Shown here in pieces: positions 16,138 through 24,314 of a DNA stretch of 64,000 bases. This DNA comes from Chloroflexota bacterium (lineage in GTDB: Bacteria; Chloroflexota; Anaerolineae; Anaerolineales; Villigracilaceae): assembly GCA_021787595.1 (NCBI GenBank), contig JAJYLQ010000010.1, positions 62,001 to 126,000 on the forward strand, read 5' to 3'. The notes beneath the pieces are model-generated. The model was not told where the DNA came from. It ran no database searches and was given only the letters and a program-made list of their open reading frames with translations. Within the stretch, counting starts at the first letter, position 1. Each line of letters begins with the position of its first letter. The translations under genes and the position numbers were made by a program.

Positions 16138-16662
16138 ATGGCCCAATTTAGTGTTAACCCTCAACGTTTTGATCCATATAAAAATTTTAAATTCCGCGTC
16201 AAATGGGACGGCAAGTATGTTGCGGGAATCAGCAAGGTCGGCGGATTGAAGCGCACCACTGAAGTTGTCAAACATCGCGAAGGTGGTGATCCAAGTTCGA
16301 GCCGCAAGTCTCCGGGCCGGACTGAATATGATGCCATCACACTCGAGCGCGGCGTCACTCACGATAAAGAGTTCGAGCAATGGGCCAACAAAGTTTGGGA
16401 TTATGGTGCCGGCCTCGGCGCGGAAGTTTCGCTCAAGGATTTTCGCAAAGATGTCATCATCGAACTTTACAACGAAGCGGGACAACTGGCCATCGCGTAC
16501 AAAGTTTATCGCTGCTGGGTTTCCGAGTTTCAATCCCTGCCTGATCTCGACGCGAATGCGAACGCGGTCGCCATCCAACACATCAAGTTGGAGAATGAAG
16601 GTTGGGAACGCGACACCGCGGTCACCGAACCAACTGAGCCAAGCTTCACCGAACCCGCCTAA
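16138..16662 (+). CDS. Inner tube protein (Afp1/5-like, gp19/Hcp fold)
   Basis: The 174-residue protein has the tail-tube pattern DPYKNFKFRVKWDGKYVAGI near the N-terminus, TEYDAITLERGVTHDKEFEQ in the middle and VSEFQSLPDLDANANAVAIQ near the C-terminus. Hexamers stack into the tube that is expelled on contraction and can carry cargo. The length is typical. It follows the sheath by ten bases. Only one tube gene is present, compared with two in AFP. A Pro/Thr/Glu tail of about 12 residues extends beyond the usual end. Confidence 0.96.
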   Translation: MAQFSVNPQRFDPYKNFKFRVKWDGKYVAGISKVGGLKRTTEVVKHREGGDPSSSRKSPGRTEYDAITLERGVTHDKEFEQWANKVWDYGAGLGAEVSLKDFRKDVIIELYNEAGQLAIAYKVYRCWVSEFQSLPDLDANANAVAIQHIKLENEGWERDTAVTEPTEPSFTEPA

Positions 16663-16668
16663 CGATTC

Positions 16669-17424
16669 ATGTACGCGCTCTCAGCTTCTGATCTCCTCGG
16701 CATTTGGGAAAATGGCGCAGGCAAGACTCCTGTTGAACAGGCGCTCGCGATTTTGCGCGTGGCGTTTCCTCGCGCGACGAATGCAAAGTTGATGCAACTG
16801 ACCATCGGTCAGCGCGATGCATGCCTGATTCATTTACATGATTTGACCTTTGGTCCGCATCTCGAAGGACTTGCGAATTGCTCGGCTTGCAATGAACGTT
16901 TGGAGCTTGACTTCAACGGACGTGACTTGCTCGCCTCTTCCCCGCCGTTGCCGGATCCCGAATTAACTGAGTCGCTCAACGCTGAAAGTTCATTCCACTT
17001 CGATGCCTACGAAGTGACCTACCGTCTCCCCACCAGCGCAGACTTGCTCAACTCTTTTGATCTGACAGACGCGTCTGCACTCAAAGAAAAATTATTGCAC
17101 GCCTGTGTGGTCTCGGTTTCTTGCGACGGTGCGCCCAAAGATATCAAGGAGCTTCCTGAAAATATTTTTAATGAGTTGGTTCAACACATGGACAATGCTG
17201 ACCCATTGGCAAACTTAACGCTGGCTGCATCCTGCCCGGCTTGTGGACACACATGGCAGATCATCTTTGACATCGTCTCTTACTTTTGGAACGAGATCAA
17301 TGCCTGGGCGATCCGTCTGTTGCACGAAGTTCATCTTTTGGCGTCGGCGTATGGTTGGTCTGAAAAAGATATTTTGAACATGAGCGCGTGGCGCCGTCAG
17401 CGTTATTTGGAATTGATCGGATAA
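16669..17424 (+). CDS. gp26-like baseplate/assembly protein with a paired-cysteine site
   Basis: The 251-residue protein resembles the T4 gp26-like proteins of contractile systems, with the diagnostic end LASAYGWSEKDILNMSAWRR. Two cysteine pairs, C71-x2-C74 (CSAC) and C189-x2-C192 (CPAC), could together bind one zinc ion and link the N- and C-terminal halves. It may be a hub component or an assembly chaperone; the exact role in extracellular systems is not settled. It is seven bases from the tube gene and overlaps the next gene by one base (TAATG). Confidence 0.72.
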   Translation: MYALSASDLLGIWENGAGKTPVEQALAILRVAFPRATNAKLMQLTIGQRDACLIHLHDLTFGPHLEGLANCSACNERLELDFNGRDLLASSPPLPDPELTESLNAESSFHFDAYEVTYRLPTSADLLNSFDLTDASALKEKLLHACVVSVSCDGAPKDIKELPENIFNELVQHMDNADPLANLTLAASCPACGHTWQIIFDIVSYFWNEINAWAIRLLHEVHLLASAYGWSEKDILNMSAWRRQRYLELIG

Positions 17425-18146
17425 TGGGAAATTTCTTGGAGAACCTCGCGGTTCGCAGTTTGCAACCTGCGGCATCTGAAGCCACAAGGCTGCTTCAACC
17501 GCGTTTGCTGTCTTTATTTGAATCTCCCGGCGGGACGGAAGATTCAATTTCAGTGCCACATGTTGATAAGTCGGTCGACGCAAAAGTTGAAGCGCACGAG
17601 TCTGATGTGGAACGAGATGCTTCGCGCGTCTCTGAAAAAAATAAACCATCACCGATTCTCGTTGAGCCTCAACGGACAATTCTCGAACACGTTGAGACGG
17701 AGGCGATTGTCAGCGCGCGGCCAAGTGTCGAAACATCGCGCCAGCCCGAGCGCGAAGAGAAGCGGTCAGTATCGCAGGTGGAAGAAAATCCAATTCATGA
17801 GATTAAGGCGCGCATCAATTTATTGTCAGGTGATCGCGAGTCAAAGAAGGCTGCGGAATCTCAATCATCGAATGAACGTAATGTGCTTCCACAAGTTGAA
17901 GTCGTGAAATCAAAATCCGAATCCAAACCTGTTCTGGCACCTCTCCCAATTTCAACAACCACGCGAGTTAAAGATTCAACACTTGAACCAACTGCCGCGC
18001 CAGAGTCAGTGGTTCACATCCACATTGGACGCATTGATGTGCGCGCAGTGACGCCTTCACAAAATCCTGTTGCACGTATCGTTCCGCAGAAACCGCGCCT
18101 GACTCTCGATGATTATCTGCGACAACGTGACGAGGGCAAACGATGA
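17424..18146 (+). CDS. Low-complexity linker protein of the eCIS operon, unknown function
   Basis: The ATG overlaps the previous stop (TAATG at 17422-17426) and gives 240 residues. About 160 residues in the middle are disordered, rich in Glu, Ser, Lys and Val. The ordered C-terminus carries VVHIHIGRIDVRAV and RLTLDDYLRQRDEGKR, a pattern I associate with eCIS loci of this type. It overlaps the DUF4255 gene by four bases. It could act as a scaffold or as a flexible measuring element. It is not long or helical enough to resemble a classical tape measure. Confidence 0.65.
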   Translation: MGNFLENLAVRSLQPAASEATRLLQPRLLSLFESPGGTEDSISVPHVDKSVDAKVEAHESDVERDASRVSEKNKPSPILVEPQRTILEHVETEAIVSARPSVETSRQPEREEKRSVSQVEENPIHEIKARINLLSGDRESKKAAESQSSNERNVLPQVEVVKSKSESKPVLAPLPISTTTRVKDSTLEPTAAPESVVHIHIGRIDVRAVTPSQNPVARIVPQKPRLTLDDYLRQRDEGKR

Positions 18147-19450
18147 GCAATTTTCTCTCAATTGCCACCGTGACTGAAGCATTGCGTCAACTCCTGCAGG
18201 AAGGCGCGCGCGATGCAGGATTCCCAGGAGCTGAAGCTTTGGTGTTGCGGCCTCCCGCAAGCCTGACTGCCGGTCATCCCAACGGACATCCGAACGCGTT
18301 CGTTGGTTTATATCCGTATCAAATTGTGCCGAATCCTCAATGGAGGAATGTCGGCCTGCCCAACCGACGAAGTGATGGTTCTCTCGTGCAAGGGATTCGT
18401 TCCGCGTATGACATTTACTTTTTGCTGACTTGTTACGGCGACGATAGTCAGCTTGAACCTCAACGTGTGTTGGGAGCTTTATTACGCAAACTGGCCGCCG
18501 AACCGGTTTTGACAAAAGAAAGGATTCACGCCGCCACATATGGTGTTCTCGCAGACAACAATTTGGACACTGAAGTAGAGACCGTCAAATTTTCGTTGAT
18601 GTCATTTTCGTTGGAAGAGTTTTCCAAACTGTGGTCCGTTTTTTTTCAAACCATATATTATGTTTCTGTGGCAGTTCAAGCCACGGTCATCTTCATTGAT
18701 GGAACGCCGACACCCGGTCCATCATTGCCAGTATATCGTCGCAATGTTTATGTGCGTCCCATCAACCAAGCGGTGATCGATCAGATTCTTTCTCAAAAAA
18801 CTTTGGCCGATCCGGTTGAAGAAAATCAACCGATCGTTGCGGGTGACATTTTGGTGCTGGCAGGTCGGCAGTTGAATGGCGAGAATGTTTCGGCGCGCGT
18901 TGCTGGAATCGAAGTGCCTCCCGATGACGTGTCTGCCACTCAAGTTAAAGTCTCACTGGCCGCGCCTCCTTTCCCCGTTGATTCCCTGCGAGCCGGAGTG
19001 CAGGGCGCCCAAACGATTTATCGAATCAACATGGGGACACCGGAGACTCAACATCAGGGCTTCGAGTCGAACGTGGCCGCATTTGTTCTGCGGCCAATGG
19101 TTACGCCCGGCGCAGTCGTGCTTGGCCCATCGGTAGTGATCGATGGTGTCACATACAAGGATGCCACCATCACACTTAACTTTGTTCCGAAGATTGGACT
19201 TGACCAACGAGTTGTTTTGCTGATGAACGAATACAATCCGCCTCCCGACCGCGCTGCGCGCGCGTATCGTTTTGAAATTAAGTTGCCGCCTCCACCACCG
19301 GACCCGATAGCGAGTCTGGCGGCACTGGTCACAAGTGTCGCGGCTGGCGATTACCTGTTGCGCGTTCAAGTGGACGGTGCGGAAAGCCTGCTCGATTCGG
19401 GTCCCGACCCGGACGCGCCGAAATATATTGGTCCGTTGGTGACAATCTGA
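18143..19450 (+). CDS. DUF4255 tube-terminator/cap protein (Afp16/Pvc16-like)
   Basis: Residues 1-190 match the Pvc16 N-terminal (DUF4255) domain: ATVTEALRQLL, LYPYQIVPNPQWRN, and YDIYFLLTCYGDDSQLEPQR, followed by LGALLRKL. This domain caps the distal end of tube and sheath. The rest (about 190-435) forms immunoglobulin-like beta-domains and is longer than in AFP, suggesting extra surface modules. The start overlaps the previous stop (ATGA) and the stop overlaps the ATPase start, indicating coupled translation. Confidence 0.87.
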   Translation: MSNFLSIATVTEALRQLLQEGARDAGFPGAEALVLRPPASLTAGHPNGHPNAFVGLYPYQIVPNPQWRNVGLPNRRSDGSLVQGIRSAYDIYFLLTCYGDDSQLEPQRVLGALLRKLAAEPVLTKERIHAATYGVLADNNLDTEVETVKFSLMSFSLEEFSKLWSVFFQTIYYVSVAVQATVIFIDGTPTPGPSLPVYRRNVYVRPINQAVIDQILSQKTLADPVEENQPIVAGDILVLAGRQLNGENVSARVAGIEVPPDDVSATQVKVSLAAPPFPVDSLRAGVQGAQTIYRINMGTPETQHQGFESNVAAFVLRPMVTPGAVVLGPSVVIDGVTYKDATITLNFVPKIGLDQRVVLLMNEYNPPPDRAARAYRFEIKLPPPPPDPIASLAALVTSVAAGDYLLRVQVDGAESLLDSGPDPDAPKYIGPLVTI

Positions 19451-21414
19451 TGAACACGGCTTCAGTTGGAAACTGGTTTGATTCGAATCAGCGCTATCTT
19501 TCGCAAGCGCTGGAATTCGTGCGGTCTCGTCTGGAGGCGCAAATCAATCCCGGCTCCGCGAAAACTTCATCAGAAGAATTTCCACCTGTGATTGACGATT
19601 CTCAATCGCCGCCTCCTGCGTTGGTCTCGTTGTGCACGGCCTTCAATCTTTCTTCATTCGAGCGGGATGTCTTGCTTCTGTGCGCGGGAATCGAACTTGA
19701 TTCGCGCTTCGGAACGTTATGTGCACAAATCCAGAATGACCCCGCAAAAACTTTTCCCACCTTCAGCCTTGCATTAGCAGCCTTGGCGAATCCACATTGG
19801 AGCGCGTTCGCTCCGGCAAGTCCGTTGCGCTATTGGCGACTTGTCGAGCTTGGATCCGGAAACGTTGGCACGCAGAGTCAATTACGAATCGATGAACGCA
19901 TTCTGCATTTTCTCACCGGCACATCCTACATGGATGAACGTTTAATAGGCTATGTCAAGCACGTTGTCGCAGAAAAAGCCTTGGTGCCTTCTCATGATTC
20001 ACTGGCACGAAAACTAGCACAGGTTTGGTCACAACATTCCGGGCAAGGTCCTCTGCCAATCATTCAATTATGCGGAAATGAAACCGCGAGCAAGCGCGAT
20101 GTTTCTGCTCATGCCTGCGCGATGCTGGGCATGAATTTGAACATCATGCCTGAACACTTCATTCCATCCGATCCGCTTGAGAGCGAGTCAATGCGCAGAC
20201 TCTGGCAGCGTGAGTGCGTGCTGAGTTCAAGCGTGTTGCTGCTCGATTGTGAGGATGACAATAACGAACCTTCGCAAAACACAGTCTTCCAGCGATGGAT
20301 CGAAAGCGCAGATTATCCGTTGATCATTGCCACCCGCGAACGCAGGCCGATCAGTCTGAGAAACATCGTGAGCTTCGAGGTTGGCAAGCCAACCACATCA
20401 GAACAACATCAATTATGGAAAGATATTCTTGGCCCCGCGGCGATCCAACTCAACGGACGCGTGGAAGCGCTTGTCTCGCACTACAACCTGGATGTTCAAG
20501 CGATCCATTCGATTGCAACTGAGGCGCTCCAAACACAAACAACGGACTCGGATGAACTCGGACGCGCACTTTGGGATGCGTGCAGTGCTCACGCTCATCC
20601 GCAACTGGGTGAGTTGGCGCAACGCATCCGCCCGATGGCGCATTGGAACGATTTGGTCCTGCCGGATGCACAAATCCAAACTTTGCATGACGTAGCCAGC
20701 CAAATTCGCCAGCGATTGAAAGTCCATGAGACTTGGGGCTTCGCAAGCAAAAGCACACGAGGGTTGGGAATCAGCGCGCTCTTCGCAGGCGTCAGTGGGA
20801 CCGGCAAAACGATGGCCGCGGAAGTGCTGGCTAATGAACTTGGTTTAGTTTTGTATCGGATTGATTTAAGTCAGGTCATCAGCAAATACATTGGCGAGAC
20901 TGAAAAAAATCTTCGGCGCGTATTCGATGCTGCGGAAGAAAGCAGCGCCATCCTGTTATTCGATGAAGCGGATGCTTTGTTTGGCAAACGCAGCGAAGTC
21001 AAGGACAGCCACGATCGTTACGCCAATGTGGAGATCAGTTATCTATTGCAGCGAATGGAAGCTTATCGCGGTCTGGCTATCCTGACCACCAACATGAAGG
21101 ATGCGCTCGATCAAGCCTTTCTGCGCCGCATCCGCTTTGTGATCCAATTTCCCTTCCCGGATGTGGTTCAGCGCGCGGAAATTTGGAAGCGCGTCTTCCC
21201 AACTCAAACGCCGACAGAAAATTTGCAGGTTGATCGTCTGGCGAAGTTGAATATTACCGGCGGAAACATTCGCAACATCGCCCTCTATGCCGCATTCCTC
21301 GCCGCGGATTCAAATGAACCGGTTCGCATGGATCACTTACTGCGCGCGGCGCGGGTTGAGTTTGCCAAGCTGGAAAAGCCTTTGACGGAATCAGAGCTTG
21401 GAGGCTGGTCATGA
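19450..21414 (+). CDS. AAA+ ATPase of the injection system (Afp15/Pvc15-like)
   Basis: The 654-residue protein has a long N-terminal adaptor region (about 1-390) and a C-terminal AAA+ core. The core has Walker A FAGVSGTGKTMAAEVLA near residue 450, the pore loop ISKYIGETEKNLRR, Walker B ILLFDEADALFG near 500, and an arginine-finger region FLRRIRFVIQFPFPD. In this group the ATPase is needed for assembly or cargo loading rather than for sheath recycling. The N-terminal motif VSLCTAFNLSSFERDVLLLC is typical. Its end overlaps the next small gene by four bases. Confidence 0.96.
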   Translation: MNTASVGNWFDSNQRYLSQALEFVRSRLEAQINPGSAKTSSEEFPPVIDDSQSPPPALVSLCTAFNLSSFERDVLLLCAGIELDSRFGTLCAQIQNDPAKTFPTFSLALAALANPHWSAFAPASPLRYWRLVELGSGNVGTQSQLRIDERILHFLTGTSYMDERLIGYVKHVVAEKALVPSHDSLARKLAQVWSQHSGQGPLPIIQLCGNETASKRDVSAHACAMLGMNLNIMPEHFIPSDPLESESMRRLWQRECVLSSSVLLLDCEDDNNEPSQNTVFQRWIESADYPLIIATRERRPISLRNIVSFEVGKPTTSEQHQLWKDILGPAAIQLNGRVEALVSHYNLDVQAIHSIATEALQTQTTDSDELGRALWDACSAHAHPQLGELAQRIRPMAHWNDLVLPDAQIQTLHDVASQIRQRLKVHETWGFASKSTRGLGISALFAGVSGTGKTMAAEVLANELGLVLYRIDLSQVISKYIGETEKNLRRVFDAAEESSAILLFDEADALFGKRSEVKDSHDRYANVEISYLLQRMEAYRGLAILTTNMKDALDQAFLRRIRFVIQFPFPDVVQRAEIWKRVFPTQTPTENLQVDRLAKLNITGGNIRNIALYAAFLAADSNEPVRMDHLLRAARVEFAKLEKPLTESELGGWS

Positions 21415-21731
21415 GAAGGGACCGACGCGCAGCCAACCTCCAGAAAATGAGAGGGGGGGTCCGCAGCATCGAAATGCAGATTGATGAATTGGTCCTGCAT
21501 GGCCTTCCGGCAGCGGATCGCTATGTCATCGGCGATGCGTTTTTGCTGGAAATCGAGCAGATGTTAAATACATCAGCCTCACGCACTTCCTTAAAGCAAA
21601 ATATCGATCAAGCGATAATTGATGCTGGCAGGATCACGCTCGCACCAAGTGCGAAGCCAATTTTAGTTGGTAAACAAGTGGCGAGGGCTGTGTACGGGAG
21701 CCTGAACAAATTCGGGGCAAGGAGTCGATGA
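21411..21731 (+). CDS. Small conserved eCIS protein of unknown function
   Basis: The 106-residue protein overlaps both neighbours by four bases. Its middle, IDELVLHGLPAADRYVIGDAF followed by a helical LEIEQML segment, resembles small proteins found after the ATPase in related loci. The N-terminus is very basic. It sits directly before the first DUF4157 gene, so a role as cargo adaptor or chaperone is possible. No structural family is known to me. Confidence 0.62.
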   Translation: MRRDRRAANLQKMRGGVRSIEMQIDELVLHGLPAADRYVIGDAFLLEIEQMLNTSASRTSLKQNIDQAIIDAGRITLAPSAKPILVGKQVARAVYGSLNKFGARSR

Positions 21732-23968
21732 TGGTAGAACAGGTTCAGGCTAAAGTCAGTGTCTTGCCCAAAGCGGCTAAACCAGCAACCATAAAGGGAA
21801 ATATTCTGCAACGACAATGTGCTTGTGGCCGGATGCCAGGATTATCTGGAGAGTGCGAGGAATGCCGCAGGAAAAAACAGGGGACGCTTCAGCGATCAGC
21901 TACTCAAGGCGGGAAACTCCATTCTGCCCCTTCCATTGTCCACGATGTATTGCGTGCATCTGGACAGCCATTGAGCGCGGAGACTCGCTCCTTCATGGAA
22001 AAAAGGTTTGGTTATGACTTCAGCCAGGTACGAGTTCACATTGACGCAAAAGCAAACCAGTCGGCGCGCGAAGTCAATGCGTTGGCTTATACAGTGGGTC
22101 GAGACATTGTGTTCGATGCAGGCTGTTTCTCTCCTGATTCAACCAATGGCCGCCAACTCCTCGCCCATGAATTGACGCACGTTGTACAACAAAGAGGTCA
22201 GCCGATTGATATTCAGCATAGTTTGGTCGTGGGAGGAACGAATGATGATGCCGAGAAGGAAGCCGATGCAACTGCGAAGAAGATTGCTTCAGGGGAGGGC
22301 GTGACGATTGATGCTTTGTCTCTGGGGACTTTGCAACGTCAGGCTACAGGACAAGTCGCTGCGGCAGGCGGAACACAGGGTGTTCAGCCACAGCATACGT
22401 TATCACGACAAGAAGAGATCGAACTTTCACGGACATCTGATGGCGAAGTGGCAGGCTCTACGAATCCCTTCACAGTCAGTTTGTACAATTTCGCGATCAA
22501 TGACTCCAGCCTCAAGCCGCATCATACGCAGGTATTACGTGAGATTGCGGACATGTTGAGTCTCTCGCCCACTGTTCCCCCACCGGTCAGAATCACGATG
22601 AGAGGCCACGCCGATGACACTGGCGAGCCGGTAGTCAACGATCCGTTATCGCGCAGGCGTGTGCTGGCCGTCCAACGCGCTTTGCAGCAATTGTCCAGGA
22701 TGGGAAATATTCAGATCAGCTGGGCTGGTGAAAATGAACCCACTGCGCCCAACACAACCGTGGAAGGAAGGAGTCGTAACCGCCGGGTTGATATTCAGTT
22801 CGAAGTGACCAGCCCCGCACCTCAAAACCAGCAGCGGGACCAGGATACGAATCATCAACAAGATCAGGATCATACGGATGACCATGACCACCACCAAAGA
22901 ACAGATGGCGGCGATGGAAATAACTGGTTCTGCATTGAACATCCGATCCTTTGCGGGATAGGGCTTCTGCCATTAGTGTGCTTGCTTTTCCCGGAAGTAT
23001 GTATTCCAAGGCCACGGTTAACAGGCAGGAGGCCGTGTCTGGACGGTTTGCCCGATCTTCCTCGCGGTGTTGTGCGAGTGGATACCATTCATCCCTACCC
23101 GTTACCACCCAATAGTTTTGCGATCACGACCGGCTTCAACATGAGGCTCCAGTTTAAGAACGACAGTACCGGGTGCGATTGCAGCTTGGGCGAGTACATG
23201 CAGCAAGTTAAAGGGTTTGTCATGCGAGATGGCGGAACAGGGAATATGCGGGATGATCCACCCAATCGTCTGCCACGTCTGGTTGGAGGGAGGCTTGATC
23301 GTAGCCAGTGGCGCGAAGATCTTCGAGGAGGGGTGGCTGGGATGCCTTATGGAATGCGAGACGCCCCCGAATCTGATTACGATATCTTCGCCAACCCCGA
23401 TCGAAATACCGGATGCACATATCATGGACAGGATGAACCAGGAGTCGTAAGCACAATCCCTGGAGAACGTATTCATTTTATGCTTGAATTTCGCGGCCGG
23501 GCCGTAGACCGCCGCAATCGGGATAGCGACATGATGGCTGTAACAGGCTGGCGCCATTGGGTCTTTCAATGGCAGGGAAGGGTGCCGCCCAGGCAGCAGC
23601 CTCCGCCCCCACCCCCACCGCCGACGGGCGGAGGCGGTGGAGTGCAGCTCACTCCGCATCGGCCCGCCACAACAAATCCGAGTACGACCCATGATTCATT
23701 CTATGCTGGCGGCGACCTGCCCAGAAACCCGGATATCAGCCGGGTACTGCACACCTATACGATCACCCTCGGCTTCCACACGGAAACAGGCGAGACCGCT
23801 TTCACGAGCGTACAAGTTCGCGTGATTTCTGCCAACGACACCACCATATTTGTCGAGAGTACCAACAATGTCAATATCAATGTAGCTCCCGAAACGGTCC
23901 CGCCGCAGCGCGAGATCATTTTGAGGGCACATGCCCGCTTTGGAATTTCCAAGAGCGCGATCGAATAA
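21728..23968 (+). CDS. DUF4157 cargo-type protein with OmpA-like domain and unknown C-terminus
   Basis: The 746-residue protein begins with a Cys-rich leader (CACGRMPGLSGECEECRRKK). The DUF4157 metallopeptidase-like domain follows at about 75-150 (RVHIDAKANQSAREVNALAY, then HELTHVVQQRG with the HExxH zinc motif). DUF4157 is known to be enriched at contractile-system loci and is often the leader of effectors. Residues about 250-360 form an OmpA-like peptidoglycan-binding fold (MRGHADDTG, ending GRSRNRRVDIQF). A His/Asp-rich linker and a hydrophobic Cys-rich stretch (IEHPILCGIGLLPLVCLLFP) follow, then about 300 residues of unknown type with a Pro-rich hinge near 625. It is likely cargo or a wall-anchoring subunit; which one cannot be told from sequence. 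Confidence 0.85.
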   Translation: MMVEQVQAKVSVLPKAAKPATIKGNILQRQCACGRMPGLSGECEECRRKKQGTLQRSATQGGKLHSAPSIVHDVLRASGQPLSAETRSFMEKRFGYDFSQVRVHIDAKANQSAREVNALAYTVGRDIVFDAGCFSPDSTNGRQLLAHELTHVVQQRGQPIDIQHSLVVGGTNDDAEKEADATAKKIASGEGVTIDALSLGTLQRQATGQVAAAGGTQGVQPQHTLSRQEEIELSRTSDGEVAGSTNPFTVSLYNFAINDSSLKPHHTQVLREIADMLSLSPTVPPPVRITMRGHADDTGEPVVNDPLSRRRVLAVQRALQQLSRMGNIQISWAGENEPTAPNTTVEGRSRNRRVDIQFEVTSPAPQNQQRDQDTNHQQDQDHTDDHDHHQRTDGGDGNNWFCIEHPILCGIGLLPLVCLLFPEVCIPRPRLTGRRPCLDGLPDLPRGVVRVDTIHPYPLPPNSFAITTGFNMRLQFKNDSTGCDCSLGEYMQQVKGFVMRDGGTGNMRDDPPNRLPRLVGGRLDRSQWREDLRGGVAGMPYGMRDAPESDYDIFANPDRNTGCTYHGQDEPGVVSTIPGERIHFMLEFRGRAVDRRNRDSDMMAVTGWRHWVFQWQGRVPPRQQPPPPPPPPTGGGGGVQLTPHRPATTNPSTTHDSFYAGGDLPRNPDISRVLHTYTITLGFHTETGETAFTSVQVRVISANDTTIFVESTNNVNINVAPETVPPQREIILRAHARFGISKSAIE

Positions 23969-23993
23969 CAGGTTATCTCCAGAGGATCGAATC

Positions 23994-24290
23994 ATGTACC
24001 AATGTGGTGCAACATCCACGCGAAAATTATCCACCTCAACCTTCACGCTGATCCGTTTTGGATTCTTACAGTGCAAGTGCGTCCGTGGTGAGATACTGGG
24101 CCGCTCTGATGTTCATGACATCTTACGATCTATTCCAACACACTCCGGCCATGAGTTCATTCTGATGCATTTATATGCCGATTCATCAACCTGCGAAAAG
24201 AATATGCTTGATCAACGACAACCATACCGAACCAGGAAGAAATCGCATTGGCAACATTCCAACGACTGCCACCGCGTCGTTGAAATTTGA
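23994..24290 (+). CDS. Possible small unknown protein between the two DUF4157 genes
   Basis: An ATG at 23994 with AGAGGA eight bases upstream opens 98 codons, ending directly before the GTG at 24291. The product is Cys- and His-containing but has no recognised domain, and its composition does not look clearly protein-like. The 340-base gap may instead be non-coding or hold a remnant of a lost cargo gene. Confidence 0.25.
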   Translation: MYQCGATSTRKLSTSTFTLIRFGFLQCKCVRGEILGRSDVHDILRSIPTHSGHEFILMHLYADSSTCEKNMLDQRQPYRTRKKSHWQHSNDCHRVVEI

Positions 24291-24314
24291 GTGAAGGTAA
24301 TAAGACGAATCCTG

